64,000 nt of DNA from positions 2,060,501 to 2,124,500 of the forward strand of contig CP119318.1 in NCBI GenBank assembly GCA_029203105.1, written 5' to 3'. This document shows, piece by piece, positions 15,677 through 24,960 of this stretch. Under the pieces are notes generated by a model. The model saw only the letters and a program-made list of their open reading frames with translations. It did no database searches and was not told the origin of the DNA. This DNA is from Candidatus Kaistia colombiensis. Lineage in GTDB: Bacteria; Pseudomonadota; Alphaproteobacteria; Rhizobiales; Kaistiaceae. A program made the translations under genes and the position numbers. Positions within the stretch are counted from its first letter, which is position 1. Every line of letters starts with the position of its first letter.

Positions 15677-16903
15677 ATGCCGTCCAGCTCAGCCCCCATC
15701 CGTTTCCACGATCTCGCCCATCCCATCGTGGCGGGGCTGATCTCCGTCATCGTCAACTATGGCGGCACCTTTATTCTGGTCTTTCAGGCCGCCAAGGTGG
15801 CGGGCTTGAGCCCGGAACTGACTGCCTCCTGGGTCTGGTCGATTTCGATCGGCGTCGGGCTGACCGGGCTTTTTCTGAGCTGGCGGTTTCGCGAGCCGAT
15901 AATTACCGCCTGGTCAACGCCTGCGGCGGCATTTCTCGCCACCGCATTGGCAACGACGCCCTATGCGGAGGCGGTCGGCGCCTACGTGATCTCGGCAGCC
16001 GCCTTCGTCATGCTCGGCGTGTCGGGCTATTTCGAGAAGGTTATCCGGCTGGTTCCGCCGGGCATTGCCTCGGGCCTGCTCGCGGGCATTCTGCTGCAAT
16101 TCGGCATCGGCGCCTTCGAGGGCGCAAGCGTCGATCCTCTGCTGGTCGGCTTGCTGATCGTCGCCTATGTCGTTCTGAAGCGCTTCTCTGCGCGCTATGC
16201 CGTGGTTGGAATTCTCGTTCTCGGGCTGGTGTTCCTGCTGGCGCAGGACCGTGTCGACCTGTCGGGGTTGAAGCTGGAGTTCGCAGCGCCGGTCTTCACC
16301 ATGCCGGCGTTCTCGCTGAACGCGCTGCTTTCCGTCGCGCTGCCGCTGTTCCTCATCACGCTGACCGGCCAATACATGCCGGGCATGCTGGTGTTGCGGA
16401 ACGACGGCTTCAGGACGAGCGCCAATCCCATCGTCACGGTGACGGGACTTGGCTCGCTGATCATGGCTCCGTTCGGCTCCCATGCCTTCAACATTGCGGC
16501 CATCACGGCGGCGATCGCCACCGGCAAGGAAGCGCATGAAGACCCCTCCAAGCGCTGGATCGCGGGCATCGCGGCGGGCTGCTTCTACGTGCTGGTCGGG
16601 GTGTTCGGCGTCACACTCGCCGCCGTCTTCATGGCATTCCCGGCAGCTTTCATCACGACGCTTGCCGGCCTTGCGCTGCTCGGCACCATTGGCGGCTCCC
16701 TCGCGGGAGCGCTGGCCGACCCGTCTTCCCGCGAAGCGGCGCTCATCACGTTCCTGGCGTCGGCCGCCAACATCAAGCTGCTCGGTGTCGGCGGCGCATT
16801 CTGGGGGCTGTTGATCGGCCTTGTCGCTTCCCTTGTCCTGAACGGCCGCTTGCCGCGCCGCGATCGGGCAAACCTGACTGTGGGAGAGGCAAGAGCACGC
16901 TGA
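15677..16903 (+). CDS. BenE-family benzoate/proton symporter-like transporter
   Basis: A 408-residue, very hydrophobic membrane protein with about 11-12 membrane segments and BenE-family landmarks: LISVIVNYGGTFILVFQAA at the N terminus, ITAWSTPAAAFLATA, MPGMLVLRNDGF and PFGSHAFNIAAITAAIATGKEAHEDPSKRW. The family imports benzoate or other small aromatic/acidic solutes with protons, but substrates of most members are unproven. It is divergent from the MocR regulator. Its last codons overlap a dead ABC ATPase fragment, and the terminal GEARAR reads through what was the Walker A coding sequence of that gene. The normal C terminus may therefore have been altered by the fusion. Confidence 0.85.
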   Translation: MPSSSAPIRFHDLAHPIVAGLISVIVNYGGTFILVFQAAKVAGLSPELTASWVWSISIGVGLTGLFLSWRFREPIITAWSTPAAAFLATALATTPYAEAVGAYVISAAAFVMLGVSGYFEKVIRLVPPGIASGLLAGILLQFGIGAFEGASVDPLLVGLLIVAYVVLKRFSARYAVVGILVLGLVFLLAQDRVDLSGLKLEFAAPVFTMPAFSLNALLSVALPLFLITLTGQYMPGMLVLRNDGFRTSANPIVTVTGLGSLIMAPFGSHAFNIAAITAAIATGKEAHEDPSKRWIAGIAAGCFYVLVGVFGVTLAAVFMAFPAAFITTLAGLALLGTIGGSLAGALADPSSREAALITFLASAANIKLLGVGGAFWGLLIGLVASLVLNGRLPRRDRANLTVGEARAR

Positions 16904-17536
16904 CGCGCATCATCGCCGGCATCCATCGCCAGCATGAGGGAACGATCCGTCTCGATGGCGAGGAACTGCGTCTCGCCAACGCGAATGACGCGCTCGACCG
17001 GCGTATCGTCACCATCCATCAGGGCATCAACCTGATCCCGCCGCTATCCGTGATGGACAACATCCTGCCCAACAACGAGCTGACCAAAGGCGGGCTGCTG
17101 CGTTGCAAGGACGGCCGCAAGCGCGTCGCCGACCTGTTCGCCAAATATCATCTCGACGTCTCGCCTGACACTCTGGTGCAGACGCTGCCGAACGACGCCC
17201 GCAAGATGATACAGATCATCAAGGCGGTAAACCGCGACGCGCTCATCCGGGACGACCTCTTCGTTGAACCAGACCGAAGTGCGCGTCGGCCTCGACATGA
17301 TCCGCTCGCTGGCCGCGCAGGGCATCGTCTTCGTCCTCATCGCCCACTACATGTCCGAGATCTTCCAGGTCTGCGACGACATCACGGTTCTGCGCGACGA
17401 CCAGAACGCCGCCCACCTGGCGCGCGAAACGGCGACGCTCGACGTGGTCGTCGGCGCGATGCTCGGGTCGGAGGCCGCCGCCGCCAAGGCGACGGGCCAG
17501 CATGCAAGGCGGCAGATCGCCGACGAGCCGCTATGA
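16888..17536 (+). pseudogene. Remnant of a sugar ABC ATPase (RbsA/MglA type)
   Basis: From 16888 the frame gives GKSTLTRIIAGIHRQHEGTIRLDGEEL and IHQGINLIPPLSVMDNI, the first nucleotide-binding domain of a sugar ABC ATPase starting inside its Walker A. Near 17250-17265 the frame shifts: the bases that would encode DEPTSSLNQTEV have lost about five nucleotides, removing Walker B. The rest (LDMIRSLAAQGIVFVLIAHYMSEIFQVCDDITVLRD) continues in another frame to 17536. The N terminus, Walker A start and entire second domain are missing. It cannot encode an active ATPase. Confidence 0.85.
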
Positions 17537-18049
17537 GTGGCGCGCTGCCGGGGGTAGACGCCTTGGCGTCTTGGGCGGGTTCAAGCAGTCGTCGCAACAC
17601 CCTGAAGGAGGCGGTCGGTTCAATCTGGACGAGCACCGTTGCCGTCACCGGGTCGGCCACCTGTGGAGGACGCGATGAACGGAGCCGGAGCCAGCCAGAG
17701 CCACGCCAAGCGATTTTCATGCGAATGAACGAGGACAGCCGCTACGCAGGCTCCTAGCCTGAATACGAGGATACGACGCGATGGATCCGGCGCCAAAAGG
17801 TTCGAAGTCGACGGTGTTCCTCCGCCGACCGACGTGTTGGAATCTGTCAGCATGGAGAGGCAGGAATGAAACCACATCTGGTTTGCCTTTGCGGCGAAGA
17901 CCACGCTTTGCTGCGGCAAAACTTTGTTACCTTGCTGGACGTTTCCTCGTGGTTCGAACACGGCACTGGCTGGCAGGCGCACATCGGCTTACCACGATGG
18001 CGGTCTCGCCCGAGCCCGGCCAGCACAAGCGTGAAAAGGGCTACATGAC
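17537..18049. other. Gene-poor stretch after the ABC remnant
   Basis: About 510 bases without a recognised gene. A 60-codon frame at 17866-18048 has a fair upstream AGGCAGGA but no recognised product and overlaps the likely leader of the next gene. The region looks like debris continuing from the ABC remnant. Confidence 0.4.
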
Positions 18050-19318
18050 GTGCCCCTCTTTCGCGCGCATTCAGCCGCTGTCATGCTGGGCATCTTGGCG
18101 ACGACGCTGACCCTCCATGTGAGTGGCTCTGCCGAATATCCTGTGCCGCCCCACTATGTTGCGCCAGTGGCGATGGAGCTCCCAGCTTATCTGACGGCGA
18201 CCAAAGACCCAGCGTTCGGAACCAGTTTCACGCGTATCAGCAAGCCGGGGAAATTGCGCGCCGGCCTCGTATGCGACGCCAAATATTGCAGCCACCGCTA
18301 CTCAAGTGCCCAAGCCTGGAACGCGGACCAGAGTCTTCTGCTCATCAGCAACGGATGCAACGGCCTATGCTTTTTCGACGGGCAGACCTATGAGCCGCTC
18401 TTTCGCAGAATCAGATCGATGGAATGCGAGTGGCATCCGGTAGACCCCAATCTGATGATATGCGTCGGCGGCCGCACGATCTTGACCTGGGCTCCGCGCA
18501 CCAACCGCGAAGAGGTCGTCTTCATTTCGGATCACTACGAGAACCTCCAATTCGGACCATCCAAGGGCAATCCGAGCCAGGATGGCAAACGCATTGCTGT
18601 TCGTGCCATGCGTGACGGCGTTACGTTGGTCACCTTCGCCTTTGATCTCACGACACGGCAGAAGTTCCCCGATATTGATCTCACCAAAGTCGCCGGAACC
18701 AACAGTGCCTGCACGATCTCGCCGCTTGGCCTCCACATCCTGTGCTTTCAGGATGCGAAGGATGGTACCGAACAGACGTATATCTTCACCGTCGACGGGA
18801 CAGTGAAGCAGCACTGGACGGAGCACCATAGGCCCGGTCACGGTGACCTGACGGTCGACGCCGATGGCAGCGAAGTCTATATCGGGATCAGCAAGTCCGA
18901 TCCGGACATCTACCAGATCATCAAGCGGCGCCTGTCAGATGGGGCTGTCACCTCCCTCATGAGCTATGGCGAGGCGCAACATGCGTCGCTTCGGGCCATC
19001 AAGCGGCCCGGTTGGGTGATCGTCAGCTACGGCGGAGATCCCGAGGAGGTGTCGCAGCACCCTGAGTGGGCGCCCTTCGCGCGGGAAGTAATCGCACTGC
19101 GAACCGACGGAAGTGGAAAGGTGCGCCGCATCGTCCAGACCCGCAACGTGCCTTTCGACTACTGGAGTGAAACGCACGCCTCGCCGTCGCCGGATGCCTC
19201 GCAGATCATCTGGTCGAGCAATTGGGGCGTTCCGGGTGGACCCGTCTTGGAATTTGTAGCAAGGCTTGATTGGCCGCAGGAGCCCGAAGCCGACCATTTG
19301 GGAGCAAGTGCCCAATGA
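18050..19318 (+). CDS. Exported WD40/TolB-like beta-propeller protein
   Basis: A 422-residue protein with a hydrophobic N-terminal export signal (AAVMLGILATTLTLHVSGSAEY). Repeated strand patterns follow, such as AWNADQSLLLISNGCNGLCFFDG, NPSQDGKRIAVRAMRDGVTLVTFAFDL, LTVDADGSEVYIGISKSDPDIYQI and ASPSPDASQIIWSSNWG, the typical D-G-x-x-I/L rhythm of a periplasmic propeller. Several cysteine pairs (CDAKYC, NGCNGLC) suggest disulfides in the periplasm or outside. GTG at 18050 is chosen for the AAAAGGG site upstream; ATG 18083 is an alternative. The flippase/glycosyltransferase downstream suggests a role in surface polysaccharide handling, but that is only context. Confidence 0.7.
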   Translation: MPLFRAHSAAVMLGILATTLTLHVSGSAEYPVPPHYVAPVAMELPAYLTATKDPAFGTSFTRISKPGKLRAGLVCDAKYCSHRYSSAQAWNADQSLLLISNGCNGLCFFDGQTYEPLFRRIRSMECEWHPVDPNLMICVGGRTILTWAPRTNREEVVFISDHYENLQFGPSKGNPSQDGKRIAVRAMRDGVTLVTFAFDLTTRQKFPDIDLTKVAGTNSACTISPLGLHILCFQDAKDGTEQTYIFTVDGTVKQHWTEHHRPGHGDLTVDADGSEVYIGISKSDPDIYQIIKRRLSDGAVTSLMSYGEAQHASLRAIKRPGWVIVSYGGDPEEVSQHPEWAPFAREVIALRTDGSGKVRRIVQTRNVPFDYWSETHASPSPDASQIIWSSNWGVPGGPVLEFVARLDWPQEPEADHLGASAQ

Positions 19319-19802
19319 TCATTTTCCGGAGGAACCGTTCGCTGCGTTCGTATGCCACGGCGTCGCCGGCTATACCAAATATCGCAGCGCCGAGGGACGC
19401 CTTGAAGATCGATCCCGCCACCAAACCCCATGAGACGCAGTCCGCAGTCTCCAACCGTCAGGCGCGGGGCAGTACTGGCCCAATTGTGCTCAGATGCAGC
19501 CACTATTGCCAACCGGCTGTTCCGTTCCGCACGCCGATTGGAAGGAAGCCGCCGATCTTGGTCAAGCCTCACAATCGAGACTTGGCGATCACTGGCCATC
19601 GTCCGCTCCACATCACCTGCGCACTGGGTCCCCAGCGACGCAATTCACGCGATTGGGTGACCGTAGTTCCAAATATCATGTGAACGCATGATGACGTACT
19701 ACTTTCCCAATTCTAGGTTCCGCGAAATGGGGGCGTTTTCCGCCTCCCCGTCAGGGGTGCTCTTACTTTCCACGTGATCCATGTTGACGAAGGAAGTTCG
19801 TC
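19319..19802. other. Gene-free stretch before the flippase fusion
   Basis: These 484 bases hold overlapping short frames on both strands. None is recognised, and none has a good start. The 3' part contains the leader and GAAGGAAG ribosome site of the next gene. Confidence 0.4.
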
Positions 19803-22118
19803 GTGTACGAAAAAACAGTCGTCGACACGACGCGCAGCTCGATGGGCCGCCTTGTCCGCAGTGCGGGGAGCGTCTCGGCCATGGCAATCGTCGGCCAACT
19901 CACGATGGTTGCAGCCATTCCAATGCTGACCCGGCTCTATTCGCCAGCCGACTTCGGCACCTTCACGATCTATCTTTCCATCGTGAACATTCTCGGTGCG
20001 ATCGCCGCGCTACGGTTCGAGTACTCTCTCTACGTCGTCGAAGAAAACGCCCAAGCCCATATTACCGCCAAGCTCATTCTTCTTGCGGTCGCCACGACGA
20101 GCACTCTCGTCTTGGTATCGGGAGTGTTGCTCACAGGCGGCGCGCCCGAACGCCTTCGCCATCTCGCCTATCTCATTCCGATCGGAATGGCGGGCGCGGG
20201 TCTTGTCGAAGCGATGAATTGCTGGTGCTTGCGTTTCAATCATTTGCGCGAATTCGCCATTGGCCGGGCGATCCTCCCGGCGTCCATGGCACTGTTGCAA
20301 CTGAGTTTCGGCCTCGCTCATGTCGGAGGTGAGGCAATGGTTCAGGCGCACATCCTCAGCCAGGCTGTTCTGATTGGCTACCTCGGCTCTCGTGCCTTGA
20401 CCTGGCAGGATGTGCTCAGCACTGCGCGAGCCCCCTGGGGGGCGGTCATCTCCACGGCCAGACGCGAGCACAAGTTTCTGCTGTTCGACGTCCCGGCAAC
20501 GGTTGCCGGTTTTGCCATCATCAACCTGCCTGCAATTCTGATTGGCGCGATGTTCGGCACCACCTTCGCCGGCCAATTCGGCGTCGCCGCGAGACTGGTG
20601 AGCGGGCCGGTCGCTCTGATCGCCACCCCCCTCAGCAACGTGTTTGTTGCCGAGGTAAGCCGGGGCCGCAATGGACCGCACCTGATTGGCACAGCACGTG
20701 GTTTTTTAGTTCTGGCCGCTGCCCTGATAGCTGTCCCGATCATGGGATTTGGGCTTATTGCCCCCTATTTCGTCGTTCCGTTGCTGGGTGAAAACTGGGC
20801 TGTCGCGGGGCAGATCATGGCGGCTCTGGCGATCATGGGCGCCGCGCAGGCGTTGTCGACCCCCCTCCAAGAGGTTCCCACGCTCTTTCGGCGGCAGGAA
20901 GTGCGGCTGGTGGTTGATACAACGCGAATGCTGCTCGTATTTGCGCCTATCGTTATTGGTGCACACGCCGGCTGGGCCCCGCTGCACGTGATCTATCTGA
21001 TGGCGGCCGGAGGGGCGGCAGGCTTTGCCCTGAAAACAGTCGCATGTCTCATTCTCTTGAGCAGCAGGGGGCGTCCTGCAACGACAATCGCCACCAGTGA
21101 AAATTCATTGAAATTTGGGGAGATTGAAATGGAGCCGGCAGCCAGACGACAGCCTGAGGTTGTTCACGCTCCGAGGGGGCGCCCGTTCATTTCGGTAGCC
21201 ATTCCGACCTTTCGCCGGCCGGGTACAATACGCCGGGCAATCGAAAGCGTCCTGCGTCAGGACTACGCGGATTGGGAACTGGTCGTAAGCGACGACGAGG
21301 GGCCGCAAGGCGAAACGTGGTCCATCCTGACCGAGTACGCGCAGGCCGAACCTCGGATACGGATACTCGAAAATCATCGGGGCCAGGGTCAGATAGACAA
21401 TACGAACAATGCAATGCTCGCCTGTGCGGGAAGCTGGATAAAGCCACTTCATGATGATGACTGGCTTGCACAGGGATCACTGTCGGCATTCGCGAAGGCT
21501 GCCAGCGCCAATCCCACTGCCGCGTTTTTGACCTGCGCAACCAACAACGTCTGGGAGAGCGGAACAAAACTCCGCTCGTCACCAGACGGTCCAAACAGGA
21601 TTGTTCTCTACTCCAGCCAGGAGTGCCTGAGGGACCTCTACCTAGTTCGGACGACGCGCAGTCTTGGGATGGTCCCGTCGACCTTGCTGGTCCGAAATGA
21701 CGTGATCCATGCCGGATGCCTAATGCGAACATACAGATCCGTGAGGAGCGCTGTTGACCAGTTGTTCTTCATTGACCTGGCTTGCCGCGGAAACATGGTA
21801 GTCATCAACGATGGCCTGATATTCTACGACGCGACATCGCATCCTAGCATAACTCAGTCAACATCTTTCAGTCAGGCCGATGAGGAAACACTTGATCTCA
21901 AACAGCTCACCTGGAGCCTCATCGAGGATACCAAAAGACTTCCCCGTCCGGAGACGATGGTGCGAGCGTTGCGAGTTGCGCGCTTGCGCGGCAGACTGCG
22001 CCATCAAACTTGGGCAGCTTCGATCCGAGATTCTGCGCAAATCATTCGTCCGTCGGTCTTGATGGCGGCTAGCCAGGACATTCTGGCTCGCGTATTTGGA
22101 GTTGCTAGTAGAGGATGA
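19803..22118 (+). CDS. Fusion of polysaccharide flippase and GT2 glycosyltransferase
   Basis: A 771-residue single open frame. Residues 1 to about 430 form a lipopolysaccharide/oligosaccharide flippase of the MOP superfamily (Wzx/RfbX type; MLTRLYSPADFGTFTIYLSIVNILGAIAALRFEYSLYV is a classical N-terminal signature, with about 12 membrane segments). After a 30-residue hydrophilic linker, a GT-A family 2 domain starts near 463 (FISVAIPTFRRPGTIRRAIESVL), with VVSDDEG near 495 and the LHDDDW metal/nucleotide motif near 549. The product should build and flip a surface glycan at the inner membrane. GTG 19803 is chosen because of GAAGGAAG upstream. The join is uninterrupted and shows no frameshift. 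Confidence 0.8.
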   Translation: MYEKTVVDTTRSSMGRLVRSAGSVSAMAIVGQLTMVAAIPMLTRLYSPADFGTFTIYLSIVNILGAIAALRFEYSLYVVEENAQAHITAKLILLAVATTSTLVLVSGVLLTGGAPERLRHLAYLIPIGMAGAGLVEAMNCWCLRFNHLREFAIGRAILPASMALLQLSFGLAHVGGEAMVQAHILSQAVLIGYLGSRALTWQDVLSTARAPWGAVISTARREHKFLLFDVPATVAGFAIINLPAILIGAMFGTTFAGQFGVAARLVSGPVALIATPLSNVFVAEVSRGRNGPHLIGTARGFLVLAAALIAVPIMGFGLIAPYFVVPLLGENWAVAGQIMAALAIMGAAQALSTPLQEVPTLFRRQEVRLVVDTTRMLLVFAPIVIGAHAGWAPLHVIYLMAAGGAAGFALKTVACLILLSSRGRPATTIATSENSLKFGEIEMEPAARRQPEVVHAPRGRPFISVAIPTFRRPGTIRRAIESVLRQDYADWELVVSDDEGPQGETWSILTEYAQAEPRIRILENHRGQGQIDNTNNAMLACAGSWIKPLHDDDWLAQGSLSAFAKAASANPTAAFLTCATNNVWESGTKLRSSPDGPNRIVLYSSQECLRDLYLVRTTRSLGMVPSTLLVRNDVIHAGCLMRTYRSVRSAVDQLFFIDLACRGNMVVINDGLIFYDATSHPSITQSTSFSQADEETLDLKQLTWSLIEDTKRLPRPETMVRALRVARLRGRLRHQTWAASIRDSAQIIRPSVLMAASQDILARVFGVASRG

Positions 22119-22340
22119 AGCGGGGTGTATATACGTAGTAACGCCAGGTCTCAGCCGCTTCCGGTTGCAATTTTTTCTGGAGATAGAATGATATTCTTTG
22201 GCTAGGACCGCATTGCTTGCCAGAAGCCAGTCAAACTTCGAGAGAGACCTAGGGCGTTGCCCTTATTGACTGAATTGTCCGGGATTCTCGTTTGGTCAGT
22301 TCTGTGTTTCAAGATGCAGGCTGGGCGGAGGCCAGCCTGC

Positions 22341-22763
22341 ATGGTGAGACCTCTTTCGAATGACCTGTGCGAACGGGTGGTGGCGGCAGTGCTCGCCGGC
22401 GAGACTCTTCCTCGGAGCCTTGCGCGCCAACGCGCTCACCGCGACTGGATCGAGCAGCAGCTCGTCCCGACGCTGAAGGCGGGCGACATCGTCATCATGG
22501 ACAATCTCGGTAGTCGCAAATCCGCGGCGGTCCGCCAGGCCATCCAGGCAGCCGGCGCCAGGCTCTGGTTCCTGCCGCCCTATTCGCCGGACCTGAACCC
22601 GATCGAGCAGACCTTCGCCAACATCAAGCACTGGATGCGACCGGCGCAGAAGCGAGCCGTCGAAGAAACATGGCGCCATGTCGGCGCACTCGTCGACACC
22701 ATCGGTCCGACCGAGCGCTCAAACTATCTCGCCAACGCAGGATACGCTTCAGTAAAAACATGA
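22341..22763 (+). mobile_element. IS630-family transposase with internal deletion
   Basis: The frame begins MVRPLSNDLCERVVAAVLAGE, the helix-turn-helix start of IS630/Tc1-type transposases, then passes within about ten residues into DWIEQQLVPTLKAGDIVIMDNLGSRKS and FLPPYSPDLNPIEQTFANIKHWMR, the second and third parts of the DDE core. The middle of the HTH region and the first catalytic Asp are absent, so about half the enzyme is deleted while the frame stays open (140 residues). It cannot transpose by itself. The terminal repeats could not be delimited with confidence. Confidence 0.8.
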
Positions 22764-22878
22764 AACGAGCCGGAGGCCAGGAAAAGGCTTTGCGTCGGCT
22801 GAGACGAGGGCAAGGATATCGAGCTTTTCAAAGCTACGGAGCGTGCCGGGACCGCGACGGCGCCTGCGGCGGACGCCC

Positions 22879-22948
22879 AACCCACGGGCTTGCCGTCAGT
22901 ATTCCGGGCTCGGGAATATCCCAGTTTGGGAGAGGGTGCTTTGGTACA
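22879..22948 (+). repeat. 70-bp att-like direct repeat, left copy
   Basis: This segment aligns without gaps to 38268-38337, 58 of 70 positions identical, with the last 20 bases 19/20 identical and ending TTTGGTACA. In the right copy these last 7 bases are the 3' end (U72, A73 and CCA) of tRNA-His. Both copies include a conserved ATTCC-N7-GGAAT hairpin. The pair could be the two ends of an old genomic island. Confidence 0.6.
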
Positions 22949-23538
22949 CGACGTAGTTTCGTTCGAGCCTCTCTGGTAGCTGAATTCCCTGGAAGTCGGG
23001 AAAATACAGGGAGGATGCCGCCGGTGTGAATGCTGCTCGACGTCTGAGTCGAGCATTCCTGCGCTAGGTGCGCCGTCCCAATGAAGTTTTCTCTTCGATA
23101 ACAGGGAAAATACGGGGAGTGCAAAAAGCAAGAATCTAGCTTGAGCAGGGAGCGCTAGTTGAAGGCGTCGTGAAACGCCCCCTGTCCTTCACGCCGATTC
23201 CAAGAGAAATACCGAGTCGGATTACGGAGATCGCCGTCGGCTAATGCTGATGGCGACCACGAAAGAATTACCGCTTTGCGCCTGACTACGGTCGCGTCAG
23301 CATCAAAGCTCGGTGTGGGCGCAGTCCACCTGAACAGGTCAAGCTAGTCGACGGGGTCCATTTGAGAGGCTTGTACCTGAGGCTGGGTGTTTAGAGGAGG
23401 GATACCGCAGTCGGCTGCAGCATCGAAGCTTGATCACCGAGGCCGTAGGGCCGATCCGTCAGCCTATCGTGACTAGTGGAGAGGCCCATTGCAATCGAGA
23501 GGCGAAATTGGGAACGTCAGCCCGGACGGGGGAAACTG
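22949..23538. other. Non-coding stretch with nested repeats before jetA
   Basis: No supported gene. It holds two near-identical 16-mers (GGGAAAATACRGGGAG at 22998-23013 and 23104-23119) flanking an 11-bp stem-loop with a 3-base bulge (23028-23058). Minus-strand frames over this area have no ribosome site and read as shadows of the repeats. The last 60 bases lead into the jetA ribosome site. Confidence 0.5.
22998..23119. repeat. Paired 16-mers flanking a stem-loop
   Basis: GGGAAAATACAGGGAG and GGGAAAATACGGGGAG differ at one base and are 106 bases apart. Between them GAATG-CTG-CTCGAC pairs with GTCGAG-CATTC around GTCTGA. The arrangement resembles a recombination or protein-binding site, but no protein is known for it here. 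Confidence 0.5.
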
Positions 23539-24960
23539 ATGGATTCAACGCGGGGCGAGGGTCGACCACTTTTCGGATCGGTGCCATCAGGCCTCTTCCG
23601 GGTATTCTCCGGAAGTGCGCGGCACTTCTACGCTGATCTGTTGGCGCATCTTGCCGACGATCCGTTCGGCCATGCGGGAGAGGTCGCGACTCGGAAGCGC
23701 GTTTTCGACTCCGTGGCGGAGTTCATCGACCGTCGCGGCCGGGCCGAAGTGGTCGAGGCGTTGACATCTGAAGGCACGTGCTACGCCCCCGGACAATCGT
23801 ACGTGGCCGCATATAATCGCCTTGTCGAGACAGGTTGGCTGGTCGAGTACCGCGACCGTTACCGTCGCGTGGTCGACTTCGATCCAGCGGCCCGACTTGT
23901 CCTCCACACGCTGCTCGACATCCAGAAGGGCAGGGTGCGCTCTTATGGCGGGGCTGTGCTGAATGTCCTGACGCTGCTTCAGTCGGTCGAAGATGATCGG
24001 TTCAAAAGGGCGCTGAACGTGCGAGAGGCGGCACTTTCTGCTCGTGGCTTCATGAACCACCTGCGGACGGTCGCGGGGACGATGCGGCGCGTCGAGGCGC
24101 TGATCATGGCGCAGCCCACCGCCGCGGCGCTCGTACGGCGGTTCGTCACGGACTTCATCGAGTCGCTTGTCGTGCAGGACTATCGAAATCTGCATGCGCG
24201 CGAGAGCCCCTACCGCTTCCGGGGCAAAATCCTGGAGACGGGCGAGAGCCTGCTGGCCGATGACAAGGCAATCGATGAAATCGCCTACGGATGGGTTTCG
24301 GGCGGCATCGCGAAGGATGCCGCTTCGGCGCGAGATCCTATCATTGCAGACCTGCGCGAGATCATCCGAGTGTTCGCCGGCATTGACGACCACGTGCAGG
24401 ACATCGAGACCACGACCTTTCGCATCGAGCGGCGCATGACAAACGTCGTGCGGTTCAGTGACCGCATGGCGACCGTCAGCACGGACCGGATCCTGCGGGC
24501 GATGGAGCTGATGAGAGGCGCGCGGTTGGTGGAGGACGACGAGGTCGAGGTCCGGACCCGACTTCAGCTTGCAACGCTGCCGATCTCGGCGAAGCAATTC
24601 TACATGCTGCCCCGCCGCCGTGCGGAGGTTCCCGAGCGCGAGATCGAACTGCAGGCACCGGATCCTGCGCTGCTTGCCTACATGGCCGCGCTGGATGAGT
24701 TCGAGAGCCGAGTGACCATCACGCCGGAGCGACTGGAGCGTTACGTCGAGGCGACGCTGGCTGGTGCGGCCGAAGCGCCAGCCGCCGCGTTTCAGGTCCA
24801 CGACGTCGAGCAATTCCTGCTGTTCGAGCGCCTGCATGAAGTGGGTTTGGGTGAGCTCTCTGAGCGGTATGAGCTCGAAAGCGTTGACGGCGTCGTCGCG
24901 AACGGATGGGTGGAGCGCCAGGCCTTCGTGCTACGGCGCCGGGAAGCAGCGCATGGCTGA
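23539..24960 (+). CDS. jetA: Wadjet anti-plasmid defence protein JetA
   Basis: A 473-residue open frame of the JetA type (DUF5716), the MukF/kleisin-like subunit of the Wadjet SMC complex that recognises and helps cleave small circular DNA. It shows an N-terminal winged-helix-like segment (ARHFYADLLAHLADDPFG, then YNRLVETGWLVEYRDRYRRVVDFDPAARLVLHTLLDI) and a long helical middle (VEDDRFKRALNVREAALSARGFMNHLRTVAGTMRR). The ATG at 23539 is preferred because GGGGGA precedes it by about six bases. The stop overlaps the jetB start by eight bases, the compact layout typical of jetABCD. The frame has no visible defect, but its partners are broken, so it is probably idle. Confidence 0.82.
   Translation: MDSTRGEGRPLFGSVPSGLFRVFSGSARHFYADLLAHLADDPFGHAGEVATRKRVFDSVAEFIDRRGRAEVVEALTSEGTCYAPGQSYVAAYNRLVETGWLVEYRDRYRRVVDFDPAARLVLHTLLDIQKGRVRSYGGAVLNVLTLLQSVEDDRFKRALNVREAALSARGFMNHLRTVAGTMRRVEALIMAQPTAAALVRRFVTDFIESLVVQDYRNLHARESPYRFRGKILETGESLLADDKAIDEIAYGWVSGGIAKDAASARDPIIADLREIIRVFAGIDDHVQDIETTTFRIERRMTNVVRFSDRMATVSTDRILRAMELMRGARLVEDDEVEVRTRLQLATLPISAKQFYMLPRRRAEVPEREIELQAPDPALLAYMAALDEFESRVTITPERLERYVEATLAGAAEAPAAAFQVHDVEQFLLFERLHEVGLGELSERYELESVDGVVANGWVERQAFVLRRREAAHG

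Noticed and set aside
17866..18048. A 60-codon plus-strand frame before the propeller gene
   Set aside because: Has a fair upstream purine run but no recognisable product, and it overlaps the leader of the next gene.
19206..19454. Minus-strand frame with a hydrophobic segment
   Set aside because: It is mostly antisense to the propeller gene end and lacks a start site.
22949..23000. A second truncated tRNA at the left repeat
   Set aside because: After the shared TGGTACA the sequence does not continue as a tRNA and no arm can be folded.
22724..23131. 135-codon minus-strand frame next to the left repeat
   Set aside because: No start signal, and it covers the repeat and stem-loop structures; such frames arise from the repeats themselves.
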